DNA of 64,000 nucleotides from an uncultured Eubacteriaceae bacterium. Its GTDB lineage: Bacteria > Bacillota > Clostridia > Eubacteriales > Eubacteriaceae. A program made the position numbers and the translations under genes. The DNA is taken from NCBI GenBank assembly GCA_945867155.1, contig CAMBHL010000003.1, forward strand, positions 62,001-126,000, given 5' to 3'. The notes below the pieces were generated by a model. It was not told where the DNA came from. It did not search any database and worked only from the letters and a program-made list of their open reading frames with translations. Positions within the stretch are counted from its first letter, which is position 1, and every line of letters starts with the position of its first letter. Below, piece by piece: positions 7,674 through 15,763 of the stretch.

Positions 7674-10312
7674 GCATTTAAAGCTTGAATACGTGCCGTA
7701 ATCTGCGCTAATTTATCGCGGTTTTCCTGATCCTTCATGCGTTCTTTATTGACCACCGCTTCCGGTGCGTTTTCCAAGAACTTCTTGTTGTTCAACTTGC
7801 CGCTCGTCTTCGCAAGATCTTTTTCTATTTTTGTTTTTTCCCGTTCCAGGCGTTTTAATTCTTTTTCCTTATCCACCAAATCATTAAGAGCTAAATAGAT
7901 TGTCGAGTCTCCCACAACTGCAGCGACAAAATCTTCACGAATTTGATCTTCATCAATCTTTTGAATGGATTCTACGCCGCCCATTTTATTCAGTGTATCC
8001 AAAGAATGATTCAAAATTTCGATATTTTCTTCATCTTTGGTTGTGACAAACAATGCGGCTTTCTTTTTATTGGGAATATTCGCTTCTTTTCGAATCTTTC
8101 TGAGTGTACGGATAACTCCCATGAGATAGCGGATGGATTGTTCTTCTTTTGGAAAATCAAATTGATTATCCGCAGCTGGCCACTTTGCAATGATCAGCGC
8201 TTCATCTGAACCTGGGAGATAATGATAAATTTCTTCTGTAATAAATGGCACGAAAGGATGCAGCAATTTCAGAATATTCTGCAAAACGACATTTAAAACC
8301 GTAAGCGCCGTATGGCGGCTGTCAGAATCATCGCCATTCAAACGCGGTTTAACGAATTCAATGTACCAGTCGCAGAATTCATTCCATGCAAAATCATACA
8401 CCTTCTGCGCCGCAATCCCCAGTTCATATTTGTCAATATTGGCAGTTACTTCTCGAATTACCTGATTCATCCGGCTTAGTATCCATTTATCTGTCATTTC
8501 CAAGGAGACCTGTGACAAATCCAAATTGACGTCTTCGTCCATATACATCAGAACGAACCGGGCCGCATTCCAGATTTTATTGAGGAAATTCCGGCTGGAT
8601 TCAATTTTATCTTTCGTCCAGCGAATATCATTGCCTGCGGAATTGCCAGTAAGAATGGCAAAACGCATGGCATCTGCGGAATAATCCCGGATAACTTCCA
8701 GAGGATCAATCCCATTGCCAAGGGATTTGCTCATTTTCCGTCCCTGAGCATCCCGAATAAGCCCGTGGATGTAGACATCTGAAAATGGCGGTTTGCCCAT
8801 CGTGTCGATGCCCATAAAGATCATACGGGCAACCCAGAAAAAGATAATGTCGTACCCGGTCACCAGCACATCATTGGGATAAAATTTTTCCAAATCTGCC
8901 GTTTTTTCCGGCCATCCCAGCGTTGAAAAAGGCCATAAAGCCGAAGAGAACCAGGTATCCAGCACATCTTCTTCTTGCTTCAAATGATGACTGCCGCATT
9001 TCGGACAGGTATCCGGCGTTTCTTCGCTCACGATCATTTCACCACATTCACTGCAAGTCCATGCCGGAATCTGATGTCCCCACCACAACTGTCTTGAGAT
9101 ACACCAGTCACGGATATTTTCCATCCAATTGAAATAAATTTTTGAAAAACGTTTTGGAATAAACTGTGTTTTTCCTTCTCTGACGGCGTCAATTGCTGGT
9201 TTGGCCAATTCCTTCATGCGGACAAACCACTGCTCGCTGGTCATGGTTTCAACGGTGGTGTGGCAACGGTAACAATGACCCACATTATGGACGTGGTCTT
9301 CTGTTTTTACAAGATAACCCTGTTCTTCTAAATCCTTTAAGATTTCCTTGCGGCATTCATAACGGTCCATGCCGGCATATTTCCCGCATTTGTCGTTCAT
9401 CGTACCGTCATTGTTCATGATCTTGATTTCTTCAAGATTGTGGCGCTTTCCGACTTCATAGTCGTTGGGATCGTGTGCCGGGGTCATCTTCACAACCCCT
9501 GTCCCAAATTCCATATCGACATAATCATCGGCGACTACTGGGATTTTTTTATTGAGAAGCGGCAGGATCACATCTTTCCCGACAATATCCTTATATCTTT
9601 CATCATTCGGATTAACGGCAACACCTGTATCCCCGAGCATGGTTTCAGGCCGGGTTGTGGCAATGATCACTTCGCCTCTTCCGTCTGCAAAAGGATAGCG
9701 AATGTGCCATAAATGGCCATGTTCTTCTTCGTATTCAACTTCTGCATCCGACAGTGCTGTCTGGCAGTCCGGACACCAGTTGATGATGCGGGTGCCTTTA
9801 TAGATCAAGCCTTTATTGTACAAACGAACAAATGTCGCTTTGACAGCTTTAGAACAGCCTTCATCCATCGTAAAACGTTCTCTGTCCCAATCACAGGACG
9901 CCCCGAGTTTCGTCACCTGCTTACGAATGCGGTTGCGGTAAAATTCTGCCCAGTCCCAGGCGTATTTCAAAAATTCATCACGAGTCAGATCGCTTTTTGA
10001 ACGGTTTTCCTTTTCTTTAATACTGTTCAGAACTTTCACTTCTGTGGCAATGCTCGCGTGGTCCATTCCCGGCACCCAAAGTGCCGCATATCCCTGCATT
10101 CTCTTATAGCGAATCAGCGCATCCTGAAGCGTGTCGTCAAATGCATGCCCCATGTGCAGCTGTCCTGTGATATTCGGCGGCGGCATAATAATGGTGTATG
10201 GCTTGCCATTTGGATGAACTTCTGGCTTAAAGTATCCCTTTTCTCTCCACCAAGCGTAAATACGATTTTCGACTTCGTCAGGCTCGTAAACCTTGGACAT
10301 TTCCTTTTTCAT
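7670..10312 (-). CDS. valS: Valyl-tRNA synthetase
   Basis: Class I aminoacyl-tRNA synthetase that charges tRNA-Val. The 880-residue length is normal. The HIGH-type signature is HMGH at 53-56 inside PPPNITGQLHMGH, the KMSKS loop is at 526-530, and the last 70 or so residues form the Val-specific C-terminal coiled coil rich in Lys/Glu. A zinc-type cysteine set (CSECGE and CPKCGSHH) interrupts the catalytic core, as in many bacterial ValRS. The first ATG has only a weak ribosome-binding site; an in-frame ATG at codon 5 has an AAGGA too close to use. A consensus-like promoter lies in the gap after nth. No T-box leader was seen. Confidence 0.98.
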   Translation of the reverse strand: MKKEMSKVYEPDEVENRIYAWWREKGYFKPEVHPNGKPYTIIMPPPNITGQLHMGHAFDDTLQDALIRYKRMQGYAALWVPGMDHASIATEVKVLNSIKEKENRSKSDLTRDEFLKYAWDWAEFYRNRIRKQVTKLGASCDWDRERFTMDEGCSKAVKATFVRLYNKGLIYKGTRIINWCPDCQTALSDAEVEYEEEHGHLWHIRYPFADGRGEVIIATTRPETMLGDTGVAVNPNDERYKDIVGKDVILPLLNKKIPVVADDYVDMEFGTGVVKMTPAHDPNDYEVGKRHNLEEIKIMNNDGTMNDKCGKYAGMDRYECRKEILKDLEEQGYLVKTEDHVHNVGHCYRCHTTVETMTSEQWFVRMKELAKPAIDAVREGKTQFIPKRFSKIYFNWMENIRDWCISRQLWWGHQIPAWTCSECGEMIVSEETPDTCPKCGSHHLKQEEDVLDTWFSSALWPFSTLGWPEKTADLEKFYPNDVLVTGYDIIFFWVARMIFMGIDTMGKPPFSDVYIHGLIRDAQGRKMSKSLGNGIDPLEVIRDYSADAMRFAILTGNSAGNDIRWTKDKIESSRNFLNKIWNAARFVLMYMDEDVNLDLSQVSLEMTDKWILSRMNQVIREVTANIDKYELGIAAQKVYDFAWNEFCDWYIEFVKPRLNGDDSDSRHTALTVLNVVLQNILKLLHPFVPFITEEIYHYLPGSDEALIIAKWPAADNQFDFPKEEQSIRYLMGVIRTLRKIRKEANIPNKKKAALFVTTKDEENIEILNHSLDTLNKMGGVESIQKIDEDQIREDFVAAVVGDSTIYLALNDLVDKEKELKRLEREKTKIEKDLAKTSGKLNNKKFLENAPEAVVNKERMKDQENRDKLAQITARIQALNA

Positions 10313-10365
10313 GCTTAATTTTCCAGACCTTTCACGTAAATAATATTAATCAATGCAACGCGTCC

Positions 10366-10394
10366 ATTTTACCGTAAATTTCAAGCGGTTTCAA
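10366..10394 (-). promoter_or_regulatory. Promoter of valS
   Basis: Minus-strand TTGAAA (10389-10394), 17 bases, TAAAAT (10366-10371), in the 90-base gap between nth and valS. The roughly 50-base leader shows no T-box stem or specifier loop. Confidence 0.65.
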
Positions 10395-10402
10395 GTTAGT
10401 GA

Positions 10403-11035
10403 TCAGGCATCTGCTTTCTTGTAATCACAAAGATCATTTAAAGGGCAGATATCGCACTTCGGATTTCGCGCTGAACAAATCTTCCGGCCATGCCAGATTA
10501 ATTGGTGATGGGCTGCCGACCATTTGGATTCCGGAATATTTTTCCGAAGTCCCTTTTCAACCTCTAGTACATTCTTTCCCTTCGCCAGTCCCAATCGGTT
10601 TGAAACTCTAAAAACGTGAGTATCCACTGCGATCGCGGGAATGCCAAAGGCGTTGCTCATCACCACGTTTGCCGTTTTTCTTCCGACACCTGGCAGTGAG
10701 GTTAGTTCTTTCATCGTTTTTGGTACAATACCGTTAAATTCTGAAAGCAGCAAATGACTCGTTTTTAAAATATTTTTGGCCTTTGTGTTCGCCAATCCGC
10801 AGGATTTGATCTTCTTCTTTAAATCCTCTTCCGTTAACTGCAGCATTTTTTCTGGTGTATTGTAAGTTTTGAACAATTCTTCTGTCACTTTGTTCACACG
10901 AACATCGGTGCATTGTGCTGAAAGCATCGTCGCAATTAATAATTCATAAGGCGAATTAAAATCCAAACCGCATTTTTGCGTTCCGTAAAGATCCTGAAGA
11001 ATCTCTAAAGTTTGATTGATCTCTTTTTGATTCAT
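10403..11035 (-). CDS. nth: Endonuclease III
   Basis: Base-excision-repair DNA glycosylase/AP lyase for oxidised pyrimidines. The product is 210 residues from the ATG at 11033-11035. It has the helix-hairpin-helix with LPGVGRKTANVV (catalytic Lys in GRKTA), the conserved catalytic Asp in AVDTHVFR, and the C-terminal [4Fe-4S] motif C-x6-C-x2-C-x5-C (CSARNPKCDICPLNDLC). An upstream in-frame start at 11065 exists but lies inside the terminator of the preceding gene; the ATG at 11035 has AGGGAGA five bases before it and is the better choice. No promoter fits between that terminator and this start, so expression probably depends on read-through. Confidence 0.95.
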   Translation of the reverse strand: MNQKEINQTLEILQDLYGTQKCGLDFNSPYELLIATMLSAQCTDVRVNKVTEELFKTYNTPEKMLQLTEEDLKKKIKSCGLANTKAKNILKTSHLLLSEFNGIVPKTMKELTSLPGVGRKTANVVMSNAFGIPAIAVDTHVFRVSNRLGLAKGKNVLEVEKGLRKNIPESKWSAAHHQLIWHGRKICSARNPKCDICPLNDLCDYKKADA

Positions 11036-11044
11036 TTTTCTCCC

Positions 11045-11078
11045 TAAAAAAGACCCTGCCCTCAATCAGGCAGGGTCT
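11045..11078 (-). terminator. Terminator between the penicillin-binding protein gene and nth
   Basis: Minus-strand stem AGACCCTGCC/GGCAGGGTCT (arms 11069-11078 and 11051-11060, 8-base loop) followed by a six-T run. It stands only about 10 bases before the nth start codon. Confidence 0.85.
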
Positions 11079-11091
11079 ATGTCTATTCACT

Positions 11092-13617
11092 TTAATTACT
11101 GCTATTAAGACCGGTAATTAGATTCGCAGAACCTAGAGCTTTCATGTAGCTGCCATAGGTTGCTGCTGATGTGGCGCCGTAACCACCAATAGCTTTGTTA
11201 TTCAAATTTCCTGTCCAGATAGATGTAGTTAAATTTCCAGTCATCCCAGTGAACCACAAATCCTTGCCGTTGTCAGTCGTCCCAGTTTTTCCTGCCGTGC
11301 CGTAGACATTGGCATTGGTCCCAGTCCCGCTGGTGACAACCTGACGCAGGATGCTCTTCATCGTCGAGGCGGTTGAAGATTTCATCACCTGATGCGTATC
11401 CAGATTCAAATCTGAACTTTTAAAAATCGTGCTCCCATTGCTGTTCTGAACCCTTGTAACAAATTTAGGTTGATTGTAAATCCCATTGTTATTAAAGATA
11501 TTAAATGCAGCTGCCATTTCAATTGGCTTAATACCATACAGCATCCCGCCGACACAAGTATTGATGTTATAATCACTGGATGTAAACGTGGTGATTCCCA
11601 TCGTCTTTATCCAATCGACTGCTGTCTGATTGCCTAATGTGTACCAGACATAAGCTGCGGGGGGGTTATAGGATTTTACAATTGCTGTGGTCAGGCTGAC
11701 CGTCGATCCACCGCCTTCGGCTCTTGGCGTCCAGTTGCCATAAGTTCCGTAATTATGCAACTGGGAATTGGCATTGAAAATGCCCTTATCAATGGCACAG
11801 CTGTAATAAAGCGGTTTGATATTGGATCCCGGCTGCCGTGCGGTATTGCACATATCCACTTCAGTATTGCCGCCATAGTAAGCACGCACTGAACCATCCT
11901 GATCTAAAGTGACAATCGCATTGGTCGTGCTGCTGCCCTTTGGATATTTTTTCAGAGAAATATCCAAAGCCTTGCTCTGCATGCCTGTATTAATTGTCGT
12001 GTAGATCTTGTATCCGCCGCTAGCGACTTGTGTTCTTGTGTATTTAATGGCTTCTTTTTTAGAGATCCCTTGTTTTTTCATCACGTTCGGTGCAACTGCT
12101 TCTGCATATTGCTGGAGCGCCCGATTCACGAATTTTTCATATCCTTCTGTTACCTGATTATTCAGTTTAGAGGCATCCCAAGAAACCACATTCAACTGTT
12201 CAGCTTTAGCCTGGTCTGCCTGAGACTTTGTGATATAACCAGTTTTAACCATACGATCTAAGACTTCACCCTGGCGCCGCTTCGCCGCTTCGGGGTGAAT
12301 ATTTGGTGCATATCCAGATGGTGCTTGGGGTAGGCCGGCAAGCACAGCACATTCTGCCAAATCGCAGTCCCAGATATCTTTTCCAAAATACGTCTTCGCT
12401 GCTTCTTCAATACCATACGCAGACGAGCCGAAATAGGTTTCGTTCAAATACATTTCAAGAATTTGATTCTTTGAATACTTCTTATTCAGCTGTCGTGCAA
12501 TTGAAATTTCCTTAAACTTACGATTCAGGGAATCCATAAAGGTTTGTTCCGATGAAATATCAGGCAGGAAAAGGGTTCTTGCCAACTGCTGCGTCAGCGT
12601 ACTTGCCCCCTGGCTTCTGGTATTGCGATGCAACGCATTGAAAGCCAGCGATCTCAGTATCCCGTAATAATCTACACCGCCATGATCGTAAAAACGGCTG
12701 TCTTCTGTCGCAATCAACGCATTTTTCATATTATCCGGAATTTGGTTTAACGAAACGTAAGTCCGATTTTCAGTAAATAGTTCTGCAATAACTTGATTAT
12801 CCGAAGAAATAATTTGCGTCTTTTGTTTTTCTTTGTAAGTATAGTTTGAAATATCCACACGGTTTCGCTGATACATCGCAAAAACGCCTGCAACCCCTGC
12901 AGCAAAAATGACCAGCAAAACAATAAGTACTTTCTGCCATGCTTTAAATTTTTTGCGCTTATGTTTCCGACTTGGCAGACCCCCGTTGCTTTTCTTTGCA
13001 GTCTTTAAGGTTTTCGCATCACTGCGGTTTTGTCGGCGATTGGTTGTCTTCTTCTTCGAATTCAAACGCATATCGTCAATTTCCTGAAGTTTTGAATCAT
13101 AAGCGCCAGCTGCAATGTTTTCTCCCTTTTGGGCAGATGCATTAGAATGGGGATGGCGTCTCGGCAATCCCTGAGATTTGCGTACCGGCGCTCTCATTTT
13201 GTCATTTGTCTGTTTAGCTTCATTTGGCGTTGCCTTTTTCACTTCAGTCTGAGGCGTTTTTTTAGGAATTGTCTCATTTTGCGAGGCTTTAGATTTGACA
13301 GCCTCTGCGTCAAGATTTTCTTCTACATTTCCTTGTTCCTGTGGGTCGCTATCTGAAATCCCGTTTTTAGATAAATCTTGGGAATTTTTCTGCGATTCGG
13401 CCGGCGCAAGGGTTTCAATCGTGGCGCCTACATCCGCTTTCTCGATATTTTGAGAATCCAGTACTTTTTCTATTTTTTCTTCTTTACGTACATCATCATT
13501 TTCTGGTGATGCAGTGTTGGAATGCTTCAATCCCTTAAACCCACTGAAAGAAAAATGTTTTGGTGGATTTTCTGATGATTCCTGCGGATTTTGATTTTTT
13601 TTCTTATCTTCTTCCAT
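11092..13617 (-). CDS. Class A penicillin-binding protein (glycosyltransferase/transpeptidase, PBP1A type)
   Basis: Bifunctional peptidoglycan synthase on the outer face of the membrane. From the ATG at 13615-13617 (GAGGAT six bases upstream) it is 841 residues; an upstream TTG at 13629 sits in the ribosome-binding site. Order: an unusually long cytoplasmic tail (about 220 residues, Lys/Glu/Ser/Gln-rich, low complexity), one membrane helix (about 228-250), a GT51 glycosyltransferase domain with ATEDSRFYDHGG and QGASTLTQQLAR, then a transpeptidase domain with the SxxK-type SNIK, the SxN motif SYN, and KTGT. The gene ends at a strong terminator. It follows the pseudouridine synthase gene by 14 bases and is probably co-transcribed with it. 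Confidence 0.95.
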   Translation of the reverse strand: MEEDKKKNQNPQESSENPPKHFSFSGFKGLKHSNTASPENDDVRKEEKIEKVLDSQNIEKADVGATIETLAPAESQKNSQDLSKNGISDSDPQEQGNVEENLDAEAVKSKASQNETIPKKTPQTEVKKATPNEAKQTNDKMRAPVRKSQGLPRRHPHSNASAQKGENIAAGAYDSKLQEIDDMRLNSKKKTTNRRQNRSDAKTLKTAKKSNGGLPSRKHKRKKFKAWQKVLIVLLVIFAAGVAGVFAMYQRNRVDISNYTYKEKQKTQIISSDNQVIAELFTENRTYVSLNQIPDNMKNALIATEDSRFYDHGGVDYYGILRSLAFNALHRNTRSQGASTLTQQLARTLFLPDISSEQTFMDSLNRKFKEISIARQLNKKYSKNQILEMYLNETYFGSSAYGIEEAAKTYFGKDIWDCDLAECAVLAGLPQAPSGYAPNIHPEAAKRRQGEVLDRMVKTGYITKSQADQAKAEQLNVVSWDASKLNNQVTEGYEKFVNRALQQYAEAVAPNVMKKQGISKKEAIKYTRTQVASGGYKIYTTINTGMQSKALDISLKKYPKGSSTTNAIVTLDQDGSVRAYYGGNTEVDMCNTARQPGSNIKPLYYSCAIDKGIFNANSQLHNYGTYGNWTPRAEGGGSTVSLTTAIVKSYNPPAAYVWYTLGNQTAVDWIKTMGITTFTSSDYNINTCVGGMLYGIKPIEMAAAFNIFNNNGIYNQPKFVTRVQNSNGSTIFKSSDLNLDTHQVMKSSTASTMKSILRQVVTSGTGTNANVYGTAGKTGTTDNGKDLWFTGMTGNLTTSIWTGNLNNKAIGGYGATSAATYGSYMKALGSANLITGLNSSN

Positions 13618-13631
13618 ACTTATCCTCAATT

Positions 13632-14546
13632 TTAAAGATTTTCTAGTCTATTTTCCAAAGCGCGTAAATCTGTTTTTAATGGCGCTGTTATATTTTGTCT
13701 GCCGTTTTTCGGAAGCGTAACGGTCAATTCACTGGCGTGTAGCGCCGTTCTCGCTATTCCCAAATCCTGATGAATCGGATTGTACAAATGATCGCCAATA
13801 ATCGGGCAGCCTATGTGTGACAGGTGAACCCGTATTTGATGTGTACGGCCAGTTTCGAGCTTGAGTTTTATTTTGGCATACTGCTTTTTCCCATAAACTT
13901 TCAATACGCGGTAATGGGTCATGCATGGCTTACCATCTGATCGCACCTCACGGCGAATACTATCCGCTGACGCCAGGCCGATTGGCAAATTGATCGTTCC
14001 GGAATATGGCACCGGACAATGATGAACATAAGCGGTATAATACTTTTCCATCTTGGGCACTATGAAATGAGACTGCAGAAAATGTTGGACATATTTATTT
14101 TTTGCAATCAGGATAACACCGGATGTATCCATATCTAAACGGCTCACAAACCGGACTTTGGCAGGCTGATCCGTCTGCAAAAAATAAGCTGCAACAATGT
14201 TGCCCAATGTATCCCCACCATGACTTTTTGTCGGATGTGTTACCAATCCGGGATCCTTATTAACAGCCAGGATCTCATCATCCTCGTATAAAATATCCAA
14301 CGGGCCAGAAACCGGAAGCAAATCTACATGTTCCGTCGGCATGCGGATAAAAATAACATCCCCTTTTTCAACTTCATCTGTCGACCAGCAGGGTTTTCCG
14401 TTAACTGTCATTTCTCCTTCCCGAATGATTCTGGTCATCAATCGGCTGGAATAAGCGTATTTTGTTTTCAAATATTGTTTGAGCATAATGGGTGTATCAT
14501 TTTCACAAACATATTCATACTGATTAAAATTTTTGTATTGATTCAC
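13632..14546 (-). CDS. RluA/RluD-family RNA pseudouridine synthase
   Basis: Converts uridine to pseudouridine in rRNA or tRNA; the target cannot be read from sequence. The 304 residues contain an N-terminal S4-like region (about 20-80) with INGKPC-type VNGKPC, then the catalytic signature SRLDMDTSG with the active-site Asp, and GRTHQIRVHLSHIG near residue 230. The only start consistent with family N-termini is GTG at 14544-14546, with no ribosome-binding site. A good promoter ends just six bases before this GTG, so the mRNA may be leaderless. The gene is followed closely by the penicillin-binding protein gene. Confidence 0.9.
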   Translation of the reverse strand: MNQYKNFNQYEYVCENDTPIMLKQYLKTKYAYSSRLMTRIIREGEMTVNGKPCWSTDEVEKGDVIFIRMPTEHVDLLPVSGPLDILYEDDEILAVNKDPGLVTHPTKSHGGDTLGNIVAAYFLQTDQPAKVRFVSRLDMDTSGVILIAKNKYVQHFLQSHFIVPKMEKYYTAYVHHCPVPYSGTINLPIGLASADSIRREVRSDGKPCMTHYRVLKVYGKKQYAKIKLKLETGRTHQIRVHLSHIGCPIIGDHLYNPIHQDLGIARTALHASELTVTLPKNGRQNITAPLKTDLRALENRLENL

Positions 14547-14552
14547 TGGAAT

Positions 14553-14581
14553 ATTTTATGGCACTTTATTAATTAAATCAA
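14553..14581 (-). promoter_or_regulatory. Candidate promoter of the pseudouridine synthase gene (leaderless)
   Basis: Minus-strand TTGATT (14576-14581), 17 bases, TAAAAT (14553-14558). Only six bases (14547-14552) separate the -10 from the GTG start, so initiation at the usual distance would fall on the start codon itself. Confidence 0.5.
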
Positions 14582-14598
14582 TTCTTTTTTGGTTTTTT

Positions 14599-15300
14599 CT
14601 AAAAATAATCCTGTTCTTTGAAGCTAAAATAATCTTCGGCACAGTCCGAAATGATAAGGTGATCCAGCACTTCTATCCCCAGCAATTGTCCGGCCTGAAC
14701 CAGCCGGTCCGTCAGTTCAATATCATTGCTGCTTGGCGTCGTGTCGCCGGATGGATGGTTATGCGCCAGAATAATCGAGGTTGCGCGGTGTCGGATGGCT
14801 GGATTAAAAACTTCTCTTGGATGGACGAGAGATGCATTCACCGTTCCCACTGAAATAAGTTCCTGCTTAAACACAACGTTTTTCGTGTTGAGAAGTAAAA
14901 TTTCAAAATGTTCTCTTTCATATCCGAACATTTCCTGGCTTAAATAAACCGCCGCATCCATTGGACTTTTAATTTGGAACATCGTTTTTTTCTGATGCCG
15001 CGCCCGGCTTCCCAGTTCCAGGGCTGCAATGATCTGACAGGCTTTTGCCTCACCGATTCCTTTCAATTCATTATTTTGACATAATTCTTCGACTGAAACC
15101 TTAAGTAAGCTTTCTAAATCGCTGTCATAAAAATTTAACAGCCTCTGTCCCAGTTCAACAGCTGTCATATTTTTATGTCCCGAGCCAATAATGACGGCAA
15201 TCAATTCTGCATTGCTCAACAACCCCGGGCCAAAATGCATCATTTTTTCCCTCGGCTTGTCATCGTTTGTTAATTCACGCAGCGTTAAATGATTTTTCAT
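14599..15300 (-). CDS. radC: RadC family protein
   Basis: JAB1/MPN-type protein named for DNA repair, though its biochemical role is unsettled. The product is 233 residues from the ATG at 15298-15300, which has GGAGGAG directly upstream; the longer in-frame start at 15354 has none. An N-terminal helix-hairpin-helix region (LKGIGEAKACQIIAALELG) is followed by the metalloprotease-like motif HNHPSGDTTPS and a downstream Asp (LDHLIISD), which complete the JAMM motif. It is divergent from a CsoR-type regulator, and the two promoters lie close together. Confidence 0.93.
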   Translation of the reverse strand: MKNHLTLRELTNDDKPREKMMHFGPGLLSNAELIAVIIGSGHKNMTAVELGQRLLNFYDSDLESLLKVSVEELCQNNELKGIGEAKACQIIAALELGSRARHQKKTMFQIKSPMDAAVYLSQEMFGYEREHFEILLLNTKNVVFKQELISVGTVNASLVHPREVFNPAIRHRATSIILAHNHPSGDTTPSSNDIELTDRLVQAGQLLGIEVLDHLIISDCAEDYFSFKEQDYF

Positions 15301-15362
15301 CGCTCCTCCGATTGCATAAAACCAAAAAACAACGCAAATAGCCTGAACAATCATTAAATTTT

Positions 15363-15391
15363 ATTATAACATGATGGATTAACTTTCTCAA
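15363..15391 (-). promoter_or_regulatory. Promoter of radC
   Basis: Minus-strand TTGAGA (15386-15391), 17 bases, TATAAT (15363-15368). The -35 lies directly next to the -35 of the divergent promoter for the CsoR-type gene. Confidence 0.7.
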
Positions 15392-15420
15392 TTTACAATC
15401 TTTTTGATAATTGTTATAAT
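15392..15420 (+). promoter_or_regulatory. Promoter of the CsoR-type regulator gene
   Basis: TTTACA (15392-15397), 17 bases, TATAAT (15415-15420). It starts one base after the -35 of the radC promoter, so the two polymerases would compete for this site. No GC-rich CsoR-type palindrome was seen here. Confidence 0.7.
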
Positions 15421-15452
15421 ATAAAAAAATAAAATGAATGATGGGGATAAAT

Positions 15453-15728
15453 ATGAAGCAATGTATGGATTCCAATAATCTACATAGAAGACTTAGTAAA
15501 ATAGAGGGCCAGGTCCGGGCCATTGACCGGATGATTGATGAAGATATACCCTGTGAAGATATTCTCTCCCAGGTCAATGCAGTCAAATCGGCCATGCACA
15601 AAGTCGGACAGATCATTCTTGAAGGCCACCTTCAGCATTGTGTCAAAGATGGCATTCAGCATGGCGATGCTGATAAAACCATTGCCAGTTTTACAAAAGC
15701 GGTGGAACGTTTCGCCAATATGAAATAA
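15453..15728 (+). CDS. CsoR/FrmR (DUF156) family metal-sensing repressor
   Basis: Small all-helical DNA-binding repressor that releases DNA on binding Cu(I), Ni(II)/Co(II), formaldehyde or sulfane sulfur, depending on the subfamily. The 91 residues include LSKIEGQVRAIDRMI, a cysteine in DIPCEDI, and HLQHC, giving the Cys-His-Cys ligand set of copper-type CsoR. An alternative start at 15438 has no ribosome-binding site, whereas GGGGAT precedes the ATG at 15453. No copper ATPase or chaperone gene is nearby, so the regulated target is unknown; radC is divergent. Other subfamilies such as CstR cannot be excluded. Confidence 0.88.
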   Translation: MKQCMDSNNLHRRLSKIEGQVRAIDRMIDEDIPCEDILSQVNAVKSAMHKVGQIILEGHLQHCVKDGIQHGDADKTIASFTKAVERFANMK

Positions 15729-15761
15729 AAGTTCTGTTTACCACAGAACTTTTATTTTTTT
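15727..15761 (+). terminator. Terminator of the CsoR-type gene
   Basis: Perfect 11-bp stem AAAAGTTCTGT/ACAGAACTTTT (15727-15753) followed by a T run to 15761. It also ends just beside the stop codon of the convergent ATPase gene at 15764 and may serve that gene weakly. Confidence 0.85.
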
Positions 15762-15763
15762 GC

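Noticed and set aside
10313..10402. T-box riboswitch upstream of valS
   Set aside because: The leader is only about 50 bases and shows no specifier loop, T-box sequence or terminator.
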